Shown: positions 51,454-61,616, counted from the first letter of the stretch. The stretch is DNA of 64,000 nt from Streptomyces venezuelae (GCF_008642295.1 NZ_CP029190.1:7113501-7177500); one strand, 5' to 3'. Notes: generated from the sequence alone by a model not told the origin. Numbers and translations: made by a program.

Positions 51454-52518
51454 CTAGAGGGGCTGCTTCTGGTTCTGGTAATCGAGTACTTCCGGCTGGA
51501 AAACCCGGTGCTCTCCGGTGCGGACGGCCACGATTTCCGCCGTCCCCTTCTGCATGAACCTCTTTCCTTCGTCAGCCAGGTCGAAGCGACTGGAATCGAA
51601 GGCGGACTCGCCGAGTTTCCATGCGATGACCCGGGAGAACCTCGGGTCGGCGGCCTGCGGCGGAGTCTCCTTCACCGCCACCGGTTCGGGGTAGTACAAG
51701 GCGACCCAGCCGCCGAAGGTGACGGGGAATTCGTAGTCGAACTGGCGGATCTGACGACGTGTCGTCGCCATCACATCTGCCCGGCTGCTGACTTGGAAAC
51801 TGACGGTGGACTGGTGCTTCCATTCGGTGGTCAGTGAACCGCTGACGGAGCCGGTGATCCCGAGCAGGAGCTCGCCCCACAACTCCCCGGTGCCGGTGAC
51901 GGAACTCGTCGCTGCGGTCCTGCTGGTCGCCTCCGTCTGGGACTCCGTGTTGACGCCCTGGTTGTCCTTGCTGTTGAGCAGGGTGGTCTTCTGGTACTGC
52001 TTCAGCTCCATGCTCTTCTCCAGCTGCTGCTGGAGCGATGCGATGGATTTCGCCCCGAAGGTGAGCTTCACCTCTCCCTGGAGCGACCAGCTGATCGTGT
52101 TCGAGATCGCGAACTCGACCGTGTCCGTCACGGTGATGGTGATCGGGTCGGTGCCATTGATGTACGTCTGCTTGGAGATCATGTCGGGAGGGGGCTGCTG
52201 GATGTCGCTCCGCTCTTCGACGACCGGTACGCCGACATTCATATAGGCGCGCCAGCCGCGCTCGTGCGCGGTCTGCTCTTTCTGGGGAAAGCCGCCGTAA
52301 CGCACCTTGTTCAGGGAGAACCCGATCGGGTCGATGGCCTCACCCCCTCCCTCGGGGGTCCGCTTGAGCACATGCCGCAGTTGGTTCCGCTGCAGGATGC
52401 CGGCGGCCCTGGCGGCTATGTCGAGTTCCTCTTGGTTCCGCGTGGTCAAGGGGTGGCGCATAAACACATCGTTGATGTACGCCGTGCCCACTTCGTTCCG
52501 CGCGCTTGCTTCTCCCAT
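51454..52518 (-). CDS. Aerolysin/ETX-MTX2-type pore-forming toxin-like protein
   Basis: 354 residues. A GGAGGAG site precedes ATG 52518 by one base only; no signal peptide is present. Residues about 115-310 form a long-stranded, Ser/Thr-rich beta region: ITITVTDTVEFAISNTISWS, EATSRTAATSSVTGTGEL and GSVSGSLTTEWKHQSTVSFQ, resembling the amphipathic beta-hairpin and stem of aerolysin and ETX/MTX2 proteins. The alternating pattern is characteristic of oligomeric pore formers. Cytoplasmic storage, or release by cell lysis, is inferred from the missing signal. It forms a unit with the propeller gene downstream. Confidence 0.65.
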   Translation of the reverse strand: MGEASARNEVGTAYINDVFMRHPLTTRNQEELDIAARAAGILQRNQLRHVLKRTPEGGGEAIDPIGFSLNKVRYGGFPQKEQTAHERGWRAYMNVGVPVVEERSDIQQPPPDMISKQTYINGTDPITITVTDTVEFAISNTISWSLQGEVKLTFGAKSIASLQQQLEKSMELKQYQKTTLLNSKDNQGVNTESQTEATSRTAATSSVTGTGELWGELLLGITGSVSGSLTTEWKHQSTVSFQVSSRADVMATTRRQIRQFDYEFPVTFGGWVALYYPEPVAVKETPPQAADPRFSRVIAWKLGESAFDSSRFDLADEGKRFMQKGTAEIVAVRTGEHRVFQPEVLDYQNQKQPL

Positions 52519-52828
52519 GCTCCTCCGACCTCCCTGCGTGGCTGATCGGTGACGGTACGCATTCGGCGGCAGGCCGACACCGAGGGGAACTCGCCATGCG
52601 TCGACAACCGGACATATGCCGCTGACCAGGTGCGGCGTCATGCCAGGGCCGGAGCACGCCCGGGTCCGCCCGGCGCTCTCCGGGGAACCGCCGCTTGATC
52701 TTCAGGGCCAAGATCCGCCGGTGCGGTACCGCGGGCCGCCGGCGCAGCCGGACGCGCGGGGTGTCCGGATCCACGGTCCGCGGCTGCCCGGGGGCTGCCG
52801 GGGCCGTCTCTTCCGGCTCGATCTGGCC
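52519..52828. other. Intergenic region, no convincing gene
   Basis: About 310 bases between two minus-strand genes. Several GC-rich frames are open but none has a ribosome site, family motif or convincing codon use. It probably holds the promoter of the pore-forming-like gene. Confidence 0.4.
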
Positions 52829-54475
52829 TCAGCCGACTGTTCGAGTCCGCTGTGCGGGGATCACATCGCGGGTCTCGTCGACCACGAGGTCCGCGATCGG
52901 GGTGTGGCGGCCGGACGCGGCCGGGGGCGGCTCGTCCGCACAGACGGTGCCCGGTGCGGGCAGCGCCAGGGTGGCGAGGTAGGCCGTGGCCAGGGCGCTG
53001 ATGCAGGCGCTCCGGTTGTATGCGGTGTGTCCTTCGGCGGCGAAGGTCAGCAGCCGTCCGTTCGCCAGCGTCCTGGCGAGCGCCACTGCGTCCTGGTACG
53101 GGGTGTCCGGGTCCCCGGTGGTGCCGAGGACCAGGATCGGGGCGGAACCGGCCGCCCGGTAGGAGCCCTCGAAGCGGCTCGGCCGCTCGGCCGGCCACTG
53201 GGCACAGGCGGGCGCATGGTTGTGGTCGTAGGAGGGCGGCCCGAGGCCGATGGGGGGTCCCAGCAGCGGAGCGGCGGCAGCGCGGGCGCCCACCAGCGCG
53301 CCCAGGAGCGGGCGCGCGGCCGGGTAGCGGCGGTCGGCGCATTCCACGGCCGTGTTGACGGTGAGGAAGTCGAAGGTGCCGGGGGAGAGCGGGTTCAGCA
53401 GGAACGAACCCCGGCGGGCCTGGGCCGCCCGCAGGGCCCGGCCCAGGTGGGGCCAGATCTCCCGGCCCGCGTTGATGTTGAACATCAGGCGGTAGGCGAG
53501 GGTGTAGCCGGTCGCCGGGCGTCCGCTCGCGGTGACGACCGGGGCGGCGTCCAGTGCCCGCTTGAGCCGTTCAAAGGCCTCCCGCGGCCGGCCTTCCCCG
53601 AATCCGCAGGTGGTGGCGTTCTGCGCGCACCAGTCGAGGAACCGGCCGACCGCCGCGTCCAGGGCGGCGAACTGTGCGGCGTCATAGGCGTACGGCTGGT
53701 CGGCGTACCGGTGCGGATCGTACGCCCCGTCCAGGACCATGGCGCGGATCCGCCGGGGGAACTGTGCGGCATAGACGGTGCCGACGTGGCTGCCGAAGGA
53801 CCGGCCGTAGAAGGAGAGCGTCTTCTCGCCCAGGGCCCGGCGCAGCAGGTCGATGTCCTTGGCGTTCGAGCCGGTGCCGATGTAGGGCACCAGGTCCCCG
53901 GCCCGCCGGTGGCAGGCGGTGGCGAACTCGAGGCCCTGCCGGACGGCGGCGTGCAGGGCCCCCGGGCCGGGTACGCCGCGCGCGGCGCCGACGGCGGCCG
54001 AGTACTCCTCGTCGTTCCAGCACTCCACCTGTCCGCTGCGCGCGACGCCGCGCATGTCGTACCCGACGACGTCGAAGGCGTCACGGAGGGAGGCGGGGAG
54101 CGCGGCGTGGCTGTTGCGGACGAAGTCCACACCGGAGTTGCCGGGACCGCCGGGGTGCAGCAGCAGGACCCCGGTGCGGTGGGCCCGGTCGGCCGCGGTC
54201 CGCCGGGTGACGGCGAGCGGGATCGTACGCCCGGTGGGCCGGCGGTAGTCCAGCGGCACCCGGGCGGTGGCGCACTCGAAGCCGTCGTCAGGGGCGCCGG
54301 CGTCCGTGTCCTCGCAGGGGCCCCAGGTCAGGACGGGAACGGGCGGGTCGTCGGCGGGGGCCGGCGCCGGGGCGGCGGCGGGCGCGGTCCCGAGGAGCGC
54401 GGTGACCGCGGCCAGGGCGAGGGCCGTCGCCCACACCACCCGCGTGCGGAGGGCACCAGCCGATCGACTCTGCAT
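52829..54475 (-). CDS. Secreted alpha/beta hydrolase with TAP-like C-terminus (tripeptidyl aminopeptidase type)
   Basis: 548 residues. The signal is RTRVVWATALALAAVTALLG. The hydrolase core contains LLLHPGGPGNSG (oxyanion hole), SFYGRSFGSHVG with the catalytic Ser, and later LVLGTTGDPDTPYQDAVALA (Asp) and EGHTAYN (His), the TAP-like C-terminal arrangement of streptomycete tripeptidyl aminopeptidases. The expected reaction is removal of N-terminal tripeptides or related hydrolysis outside the cell. ATG 54475 is chosen with GGAGG eight bases upstream; further upstream ATGs lack sites. Confidence 0.88.
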   Translation of the reverse strand: MQSRSAGALRTRVVWATALALAAVTALLGTAPAAAPAPAPADDPPVPVLTWGPCEDTDAGAPDDGFECATARVPLDYRRPTGRTIPLAVTRRTAADRAHRTGVLLLHPGGPGNSGVDFVRNSHAALPASLRDAFDVVGYDMRGVARSGQVECWNDEEYSAAVGAARGVPGPGALHAAVRQGLEFATACHRRAGDLVPYIGTGSNAKDIDLLRRALGEKTLSFYGRSFGSHVGTVYAAQFPRRIRAMVLDGAYDPHRYADQPYAYDAAQFAALDAAVGRFLDWCAQNATTCGFGEGRPREAFERLKRALDAAPVVTASGRPATGYTLAYRLMFNINAGREIWPHLGRALRAAQARRGSFLLNPLSPGTFDFLTVNTAVECADRRYPAARPLLGALVGARAAAAPLLGPPIGLGPPSYDHNHAPACAQWPAERPSRFEGSYRAAGSAPILVLGTTGDPDTPYQDAVALARTLANGRLLTFAAEGHTAYNRSACISALATAYLATLALPAPGTVCADEPPPAASGRHTPIADLVVDETRDVIPAQRTRTVG

Positions 54476-54580
54476 GCGGCGATCCTCCGCCATGGCGGCG
54501 CGGAACGGCCGACAACGCACCCGTCACCGGTCACCCGTCACCCCCGTCACCCGTCACCCCCGTTACCCGTCGCCCGACGG

Positions 54581-55840
54581 TCAGCCGGCCGGGCGATCCG
54601 CCAAGCGGCCGTCCAGCCAGTCGAACACCCGCTGCTCGAACAGGGCCCGCCCCAGCGGCTCGCAGTGCAGGTCCGCGCCCTCCGCGGCCGTGAACTCCAC
54701 GAACGCCTTCTCCCCGGGCAGCGCCTCGTACAGGGCCCGCGACTGGCCGGGCCAGAAGTGCTCGCCCTCCGGCGAGGTGACCAGCAGCGGCACCGTGATC
54801 CGGTCCAGCACCGCCGTCAGGTCGTACCGGCCCACCTCGGTGAGCAGGTCGTACGGCGAGTCGATCCGGTACGGCTTCGCCCGCCACCGCCAGTACGCCG
54901 CGAACCCGGCGTCCTGCGCCAGCCCCTCCCGCAGCGCTGCGTCGAACGCCTCCTGCTCACCCGCGTCGAACAGGGCCCGCAGCTCCGGCGGGAAGTTCCG
55001 CCACCAGCTCGCCGCCACGTCCACCACGCCCGGGTCCGCCACCCCCGCCGCGATCCGGTGCTCGAAGGCCAGCGCCCGTGGCACCCAGTAGCCGGCCTGG
55101 CTGATGCCGGCCAGGACCAGCCGCTGCGGATCCACGTCACCGCGCGCCAGCAGGAAGTCCACCACCGGTGTGATCACGTGCTCCCAGTCCGGCCGGAACG
55201 GCATCCCGTGTTCGAACAGCATCGTCTGCTGCCCCGGACCGTCGAACAGCAGGGCGTTCCAGCCGCGTGCCACCGCCGGCGCCCCGAGCATGGTCCACGC
55301 CGCTCCCACCGGGCCGTCACTGCCGTTGTTCACGATCATCGTCGGGGAGCCCGCCGCCCCGCCTGCCGCCGTCCCGCCTGCCGCCGTCCCGCCTGCCGCC
55401 GTCCCGCCTGCTGCGGGCCGGAACAGGTAGCCGGGCAGCCCGGTCCCCTCGTATGGCATGGTCACCCGCTCCGCCGCCGGCTCCCAGGCCGCCGCGAACC
55501 GGTCGAAGCACTCCCGGTGCTCGCGGAACACCTCCAGCAGCACCGCCTCGTCCGCCAGCGCGTCCGCCGCCACCAGCCCCGCCCCGAAGTACCCGGCCGC
55601 CCGCAGCCAGGCATCCCGGGCGCTCACCTTGCGGCCGGCCGCCGCCGCCCGCTCGCCGTCCGCACGGACCCGCCGGGCCAGGGCCGTCCAGGCATCGAAC
55701 CACCGTGGGCCGTCGGCGTCGCTCAGCGCACCGGCGGTGGCCAGTACCTCCCCGGGATCGGAACCCTTCTGCCAGGCGGCTCCGAGGAGTGCCCGCACCT
55801 CGAAATCGAACTGCTCGTTCTCGCAGAACCGGTACGCCAC
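54581..55840 (-). CDS. Cytoplasmic alpha/beta hydrolase (FrsA/dipeptidyl-peptidase-like)
   Basis: 419 residues, GTG start 55840 with GGGAGG upstream. Residues 1-130 are helical. The hydrolase core starts with PTMIVNNGSDGPVGAAW and has the nucleophile elbow LVLAGISQAGYWVPRA and the C-terminal LLVTSPEGEHFWPGQSR. The C-terminal His may be that in GADLHCEPLG. The Asp is not clear. Between the domains lies a repeated AAGGT linker from 15-bp DNA repeats. Similar proteins act as esterases or acyl-peptidases. No signal peptide. Confidence 0.8.
   Translation of the reverse strand: MAYRFCENEQFDFEVRALLGAAWQKGSDPGEVLATAGALSDADGPRWFDAWTALARRVRADGERAAAAGRKVSARDAWLRAAGYFGAGLVAADALADEAVLLEVFREHRECFDRFAAAWEPAAERVTMPYEGTGLPGYLFRPAAGGTAAGGTAAGGTAAGGAAGSPTMIVNNGSDGPVGAAWTMLGAPAVARGWNALLFDGPGQQTMLFEHGMPFRPDWEHVITPVVDFLLARGDVDPQRLVLAGISQAGYWVPRALAFEHRIAAGVADPGVVDVAASWWRNFPPELRALFDAGEQEAFDAALREGLAQDAGFAAYWRWRAKPYRIDSPYDLLTEVGRYDLTAVLDRITVPLLVTSPEGEHFWPGQSRALYEALPGEKAFVEFTAAEGADLHCEPLGRALFEQRVFDWLDGRLADRPAG
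55361..55410 (-). repeat. Tandem 15-bp repeats in hydrolase gene
   Basis: Three perfect copies of GCCTGCCGCCGTCCC plus a partial copy lie in frame in the hydrolase gene and encode AAGGT units of a flexible linker. Confidence 0.8.
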
Positions 55841-55945
55841 GACGCCTCCCGGGTTCCGGGTTCCGGGCTTGTTCCGGGTTTTCGGGGTCCACCTCCCACC
55901 GTATGAGCGGCCCCCGCGCCCCGCACCCGCGCTTCGCACCCGAGC

Positions 55946-58147
55946 GTGGGAGACGATGGGCAGGTGCAGGATGTACCTGCCGCCGGGGCCGAGCCGTCGG
56001 GCCGGCGGCCACTGGAGACGGCCCTGGACGAGGTGGTCCGTACCACGGGCGCGTCCATCGGCATGGTCTACCTGCGCGGACCCGACCGGCGGGTCCTCTA
56101 CCTCGCCCTGGCCTGCGGTGTTGCCCGGGAATTCGCCGCCCCCTGGTCCCGGGTGTGGCTGGACGACGCCATCCCCGTGGCCGATGCCGTACGCGAGCTG
56201 CGGCTCGTCTGGCTGGGCGGCCGTGAGGAGGCGGCCCGCCGCTACCCCCGGCTCGGCCTGGTCCTGCCGTACGACTTTGCCCTCGCCGCCGGCCCCCTGC
56301 CCGGCCACCCGGACGGCGGATCCCCCGCTCCCGGCGGCCTGGTGCTGCTGTGGCCGGGCAACCACCCACCGCACCTGTCCCGGCAGGAACGCCACGCCAT
56401 GGAGACCGGCTGCCGCGGCCTGGCCGACGTACTGCGGAAGGCGGCCGAGAAGGGACAGCCGATCGAGCCGGCCGCCCGCCCGGTGATGCTGCGCCCCCTG
56501 CCGCCGCCCACGCCCGGCCCCCTGGAGGCGGCGGCAGCGCTGGCCTTCGTCCGCCGGCTGCCCGGCGGCAGCTGCGCCCTCGACCTGACCGGAAAGATCA
56601 TCTTCATCACGGCCGAGGCGGCCGAGCTGCTGGGCATGCCGGTTTCCGAGCTGCTCGGTGCGCTGCCGTGGGAAGCGCTGCCGTGGATGGACACCCCCGT
56701 GATCGAGGACCACTACCGGGCCGCGGTCATCAGCCGGCTGCCCCGCTCCTTCATCGCCCTACGGCCCCCCGACCAGCCCGTGCGGTTCGAGCTCTTCCCC
56801 GACGACACGGGCATCAGCGTCCGCATCACCGCAGCCGCCGCCGAAGGCACGAACGGGGGAGCGGGAACGGGAACCGGGGCCCACCCCGGGCCGCCCCCGG
56901 TGCCGGCCCCGTCGGCGAGCACCGCACCGATGCCCAGCCGGGCCACCGTCCTGTACCAGCTGATGCACCTCGCGGCCACCCTCACCGAGGCCGCCCACGC
57001 ACAGGACGTGGTCGAGCAGGCCGCCGACCAGCTGGTGCCCGCGCTCGGCGCGCAGGCGATGGCCCTGCTCGTGGTCGAGGAGCAGCGCCTGCGCATCGTC
57101 GGCTACCGCGGCTACACGGCCGAACTGATGGCCCGGTTCGACGCCGAACCCGTCACCTCCGACACCCCGACCACCCGTGTGCTGCGCACCGGCGAGCCGC
57201 TGTTCTTCGCGGACGCCGGTGAACTCACGGCCGCGTATCCCTCGGCCGTCGTCCAGGACGACATGGCCGCCTGGGTCTTCCTTCCGCTGATCGCCTCCGG
57301 CCACCCCGTGGGTTCCCTCGTCCTGGCCTACGACCACCCGCACCCCTTCGCCCCCGGCGAACGCGCCGTCCTGACCTCGATCGCCGGCCTGATCGCGCAG
57401 GCCCTGGACCGGGCCCGGCTCTACGACTCCAAGCACCAGCTCGCCCACAGCCTGCAGACCAGCCTGCTTCCGCACACCCTGGCCGAGGTCCCGGCCCTGG
57501 AAGTGGCCGCCCGCTACCTCCCCGCGGCCCAGGGCCTCGACATCGGCGGGGACTTCTACGACCTCATCCGCATCGACGACACCACGGTCGCCGCCGCCAT
57601 CGGAGACGTCCAGGGCCACAACGTCAACGCCGCCGCCCTCATGGGGCAGGTCCGCACCGCCGTCCACGCCACCGCCGGGGCTCCGCCCGGCGAAGTCCTG
57701 GCCCGCACCAACCGGCTCGTCACCGACCTCGACCCGGGGCTCTTCACCAGCTGCCTCTACGTCCAGTTCGACCTGGCCCGGAACACCGCCTGCCTGGCGA
57801 CCGCCGGCCACCCCCCGCCCCTGGTGCTCCCTCCCGGCGGCCCCGCGGAGATCCTGCACCTGACCCCCGGGCTGGTCCTCGGCATCGATCCCGAAGCCAC
57901 CTACCCCACCACCGAGATCCCCTTCACCCCGGGCACCCTCCTCACCCTCTACACCGACGGCCTCGTCGAAGCCCGCGGCGAAGACATCGGGGACTCCACC
58001 CGCGCCGCCGCCCGGCACCTCGACCGCATCCACGCCCAACCCCTGGCCGCGGTCGCCGACGACCTCCTCCGGCACGCCCGCATCACCGCTCCCCGCGCCG
58101 ACGACATCGCCCTGCTGCTGCTCCGCCGCCGCCCGGAGATCCCATGA
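55946..58147 (+). CDS. SpoIIE-family PP2C phosphatase with GAF (and PAS-like) sensor domains
   Basis: 733 residues. The N-terminal 170 residues are a GAF-like domain, then a PAS-like segment (SCALDLTGKIIFITAEAAEL). A second GAF domain spans about 330-480 (QAMALLVVEEQRLRIVGYRG). The PP2C catalytic domain begins with LDIGGDFYDLIRIDDTTVAA, GDVQGHNVNAA and LYTDGLVEARGED supplying metal-binding Asp residues. These enzymes dephosphorylate anti-sigma-factor antagonists in stress and developmental signalling. The start is uncertain (GTG 55946 or 55964). It stands upstream of the HEAT-repeat giant by 58 bases. Confidence 0.88.
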   Translation: MGDDGQVQDVPAAGAEPSGRRPLETALDEVVRTTGASIGMVYLRGPDRRVLYLALACGVAREFAAPWSRVWLDDAIPVADAVRELRLVWLGGREEAARRYPRLGLVLPYDFALAAGPLPGHPDGGSPAPGGLVLLWPGNHPPHLSRQERHAMETGCRGLADVLRKAAEKGQPIEPAARPVMLRPLPPPTPGPLEAAAALAFVRRLPGGSCALDLTGKIIFITAEAAELLGMPVSELLGALPWEALPWMDTPVIEDHYRAAVISRLPRSFIALRPPDQPVRFELFPDDTGISVRITAAAAEGTNGGAGTGTGAHPGPPPVPAPSASTAPMPSRATVLYQLMHLAATLTEAAHAQDVVEQAADQLVPALGAQAMALLVVEEQRLRIVGYRGYTAELMARFDAEPVTSDTPTTRVLRTGEPLFFADAGELTAAYPSAVVQDDMAAWVFLPLIASGHPVGSLVLAYDHPHPFAPGERAVLTSIAGLIAQALDRARLYDSKHQLAHSLQTSLLPHTLAEVPALEVAARYLPAAQGLDIGGDFYDLIRIDDTTVAAAIGDVQGHNVNAAALMGQVRTAVHATAGAPPGEVLARTNRLVTDLDPGLFTSCLYVQFDLARNTACLATAGHPPPLVLPPGGPAEILHLTPGLVLGIDPEATYPTTEIPFTPGTLLTLYTDGLVEARGEDIGDSTRAAARHLDRIHAQPLAAVADDLLRHARITAPRADDIALLLLRRRPEIP

Positions 58148-58205
58148 CGGTCCTGCGCGGATATTCGGTAGGACCGCGGAGAGAGGTCTGTGAGAATCCA
58201 CCTCG

Positions 58206-61200
58206 ATGATCACCACCGTCGAACAGCTTCTCTCCGCCCTCGACTCGCTCCCGCACAAGGCCCGGCTCCGGTACACCGCCGTCACCGCGCACCGGCTGGC
58301 CGCCCGCGGCGAACTCCGGCCGCTGCTCACCGCGCTCGACCGGCTCGGCCCGTACGAACGACGGCTCGCCGCGCTCGCCGCCCTGGCCGGCGGGGACAGC
58401 AGCCACCTCGCAGCCCGCCTGGCCGACCCCGATCCGGTCGTCCGCCGCTACGCCCTGCGCGGCGCCCGGAGTTCGGCCGTACCCGACCGGGCCATCGAAG
58501 CCGCCCACGACAACGCCCCCGCCACGGTCCGCGCCGACCTCGCCCGGCTGCTGCGCGACGGCAGCCGCCCCGCTCTCGCCGAACGCCTGCTGCTCCGGCT
58601 GCGTACCGAACGCGGCGACCGGGACGCGGCCCTGCTGCTCCCGGGCTGCTCCCCGGAGTTCACCTCCCGGATGCTGCCCGGGCTCTCCGGTGCCGTCGCC
58701 TTCGAGGGCTGGAGCCTGCTGGCCCGGCGCCATCCGGCAGTCGTACTCGACCAAGTCGAGCGGGAGCTCGCCGCCCTCACCCCCGGACAGCGCAACGGCT
58801 GGTGGCCGCATCGCGCCAACGGCATCGCCGCAGCCCTGCCCGCAGACCCGGCCCGGGTCCTGGACCTCCTCGAGCGGTACGGGCCCGCGGACCTGCCCGG
58901 CCCCCTGCACGACCGGCTCGCCGACCTGGTCGACGCCGGCCCCGAGCGGGTGGCCCGGTGGCTCGCCGACCCCGGCCGGCACAGTGCCCGCTGGGAGCGC
59001 ACCCCCTCCCCGGCCGTGTTGCGCCGACTGGTCGAGGCCGCCCCGCCGTCCCTGCACCGGCTCGCCGCCCGCTGGTCCCACCGGGGCGCCTTCCCCACGA
59101 TGGTGCGGGCGGTGCCGCCGGCCGGCCGGGCAGCCTTCCTCGACGCAGTCGCCACCGCCGCCCGGCACCCCGTGCCCCCTGACGCCGTACTGGCGCTGCT
59201 GCCGCCGGCCGACCGGTACGCCAGGGTCCGGGCGTACGTCGCGCAGGGCCGCACCGAACGATGGGCCGCCTACGACCTGTGGCCCACCCTGGCACTGCTC
59301 CCGCCCGCGGAAGCCCGGCCGGAACTCCTCGCCGCGGCCGGGTCCGGAGACGCGGACGACCGTGCGCTGGCCTGGCGCGCGCTGGTGGAGAACGCCGGCT
59401 ACACGGCGGCCCCGGCGGAACTGGCCGCCGTACTCGACCTGGCCGCCCGTCGGCTGGGCAACGAACGCGACCCGGTCCGCCGGTCCGCCCTGGAAGCCCT
59501 CACCGCCCTGCCCGCACCGCTGTTCGCGGCAGCCCTCGGCGGGGCCCCGGCCGGGCCCGCCGGCCGGAAGGCCCGCGACGACCTGCAACTCCTCTGCCGG
59601 AACGCCCTGCGCGCCCGCGACTGCTCACCCGCCACCCGGACCGCCGTCCACACCCTCGCCGTCGCCCTCCTCAACACCTCGGCGAACGACGAACTGTTCT
59701 GTCTCTCCGTGCAGTTGATGGAGGCGCTCACTGCCCACACCGGCTCGGTCGCACTCACCCGGCTGGACCGGGCCCTGCGCCCCGGCCGGGAACGCGCCCT
59801 GCTCGAAGCCGTACGACCCTGGCTGGACACCGCGGCCGGGCGGGGCGACCACGCCCCGCTGCTCGCCCTGGTGGAGGCGTTCGGCACCCGGGCGCACCGG
59901 ATCCCCGAACTTCAGGAACGCCTCGCCGACGCCCTGCGCAACTGCTCCGACGGTGCGTTCGCCGGCCTGGCCGCCGCCTGGCTGGCCGACCCGGCGACCC
60001 GCGCCGAGCGGGTCGCCGTACTGATCGAGCAGGACCCCTCCGCAGCGGGCACCGGCCCCGTCCTCGACGTGCTCGCCGCCGACCGCACCGACCTGCTGGA
60101 CCACGCCCTCGCGGACCCGCCGCCCACCGGCCGCTTCCCGGCCCCCGGCACGCCCCGAACCCTGCCCCGCTTCCGCCACGCCGACCGGTGGCTGCCCCGC
60201 CAGCAGCGGAACGCCGTACGCCTGGCCGAGGCAGCCCTCGCCGATCCCGGCCGGCCCCTGGACGAACGCGCCGCCCTGCTCCGCGAGGTGGCCGCCGTCC
60301 CGGGGTACGGGTACGAGCTCGTCCGGCGGTACGCCGACGCCGAGGAAGCGGGGGCGGACACCACCGCGCTGGTGAACGCCGCCGCAGCGGAAGACCCGGA
60401 CGCCGCCCTCCGCCTCCTGCTCGACCGGGCCGGCACAGCCGATGCCGCCGCGGCCTGGGCGGGCGCCGACCGGGTGGCACTGCACGCCCGCCCGGATGCC
60501 CTGGCCGGGCTGCTGCAGGAGGTGTTGACCCGGAAGAGCGGGGTGAAGGTCACCGCCGCCAAGTCGGCGGCGCGGCTCGCCGCCCGCCACCTCCCGCCGG
60601 CGGACGCCGCACCGCTCCTGGCCGGGGCGGCACTCGGCACTGCCGCGCACCCGGACCTGCGGGCTGCGGCTGTGGCCATGGCACCCGCCCTGCTCCCCGC
60701 CGAGGAAGCGTGGGCGCTGCTGGAGTCCGCTGTCGCCGAGGGCCCGGAAAGCGCCCGCCGCGCGGTGCTGCGCAGTCCGGCAGAGGTGGATCAGGCCCAC
60801 CGGTCCCGCTATGGCCGACTGATCGTCGGCTTGCTCGCCACCGCCGACGAGTCCACGTCCCAGTTCGTGTTCTGGACCCTGAGCGACTGGTCCGCGCACA
60901 CCCCCGCCGTCACCGAGACCCTCGCGGAGATCGTCACCGACCTGGCCTCCCCGCTCGCATGGCAGTCGGCTGCCGAGGTCCTGCTCGGCATCGCGGCATC
61001 GGCGGGACCGGAGGAGCCCGGCCGGGCGAACGCGGCTGCCGCCGTCGGCCTGCTCCACGCAGCGGTGGCGCGGCTGCTGGCGGCCCTGGCAACCGATGCC
61101 CCGGCGGACAGCGACCGTGACGGCCTCGACCTGCCCGCCCGTCACCGGCTGGAGAGCATGTTCGGCGATTCCGGCGGCACGGTGCACCGCGGGTTGTGCG

Positions 61201-61616
61201 CCCCGCTGGCCCGGCAACTGGCCGGTGATCCGCGGCTGACCGGCCTGCGCACCTCCCTGCTCGTCCGGGCCGTCGACCCGGCGGCACCGGAACCGGAACT
61301 GACCGCCGCCTGCCGCGAACTGGTTGCCGCCGTCGCGGACCGCCCGGTACTGGCGGGCCGCTGCGCCGAGCAGCTGTACCGGCGCCACCGCCATGCCTCC
61401 CGCACCGTGCAGGACCCGGAGGTGCCGCTGGCGGCCGTACGGGCCCTGTCGGCCGCGGGCCAGGCCGCCGGCCTGTTCGCCGCAGCCCTCGCAGCCGCCC
61501 TCGGCCCCGGCCTGGGCTGGCCGAAACCCTGGACGGACGCGGTCCACTCCCTCCGCCACCACCAGGACACGGAGGTCCGGGAGGCGGCGTACGCCATCGA
61601 CCTCACCGCCGAGTGA
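58206..61616 (+). CDS. HEAT-repeat-like giant protein of unknown function
   Basis: 1,136 residues of almost all-alpha sequence: repeated helix pairs of 30-40 residues (for example LAALAALAGGDSSHLAARLA, DPDPVVRRYALRGARSSAVP, AEARPELLAAAGSGDADDRA, DERAALLREVAAVPGYGYEL) with Asp/Pro at turns, which is a HEAT/ARM solenoid pattern. There is no signal peptide, catalytic motif or membrane segment. Such scaffolds bind proteins. It lies between the PP2C and the M48-like membrane protein in the same direction; partnership is possible. I know of no named family for it. Confidence 0.72.
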   Translation: MITTVEQLLSALDSLPHKARLRYTAVTAHRLAARGELRPLLTALDRLGPYERRLAALAALAGGDSSHLAARLADPDPVVRRYALRGARSSAVPDRAIEAAHDNAPATVRADLARLLRDGSRPALAERLLLRLRTERGDRDAALLLPGCSPEFTSRMLPGLSGAVAFEGWSLLARRHPAVVLDQVERELAALTPGQRNGWWPHRANGIAAALPADPARVLDLLERYGPADLPGPLHDRLADLVDAGPERVARWLADPGRHSARWERTPSPAVLRRLVEAAPPSLHRLAARWSHRGAFPTMVRAVPPAGRAAFLDAVATAARHPVPPDAVLALLPPADRYARVRAYVAQGRTERWAAYDLWPTLALLPPAEARPELLAAAGSGDADDRALAWRALVENAGYTAAPAELAAVLDLAARRLGNERDPVRRSALEALTALPAPLFAAALGGAPAGPAGRKARDDLQLLCRNALRARDCSPATRTAVHTLAVALLNTSANDELFCLSVQLMEALTAHTGSVALTRLDRALRPGRERALLEAVRPWLDTAAGRGDHAPLLALVEAFGTRAHRIPELQERLADALRNCSDGAFAGLAAAWLADPATRAERVAVLIEQDPSAAGTGPVLDVLAADRTDLLDHALADPPPTGRFPAPGTPRTLPRFRHADRWLPRQQRNAVRLAEAALADPGRPLDERAALLREVAAVPGYGYELVRRYADAEEAGADTTALVNAAAAEDPDAALRLLLDRAGTADAAAAWAGADRVALHARPDALAGLLQEVLTRKSGVKVTAAKSAARLAARHLPPADAAPLLAGAALGTAAHPDLRAAAVAMAPALLPAEEAWALLESAVAEGPESARRAVLRSPAEVDQAHRSRYGRLIVGLLATADESTSQFVFWTLSDWSAHTPAVTETLAEIVTDLASPLAWQSAAEVLLGIAASAGPEEPGRANAAAAVGLLHAAVARLLAALATDAPADSDRDGLDLPARHRLESMFGDSGGTVHRGLCAPLARQLAGDPRLTGLRTSLLVRAVDPAAPEPELTAACRELVAAVADRPVLAGRCAEQLYRRHRHASRTVQDPEVPLAAVRALSAAGQAAGLFAAALAAALGPGLGWPKPWTDAVHSLRHHQDTEVREAAYAIDLTAE

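Noticed and set aside
54530..54575. Short CCGTCACCC-type repeats between two hydrolase genes
   Set aside because: Only a few imperfect copies; too little to call an element.
52616..55906. A 1,096-residue plus-strand frame
   Set aside because: It runs opposite two well-supported hydrolase genes, has no domain, and shows reversed GC-rich composition.
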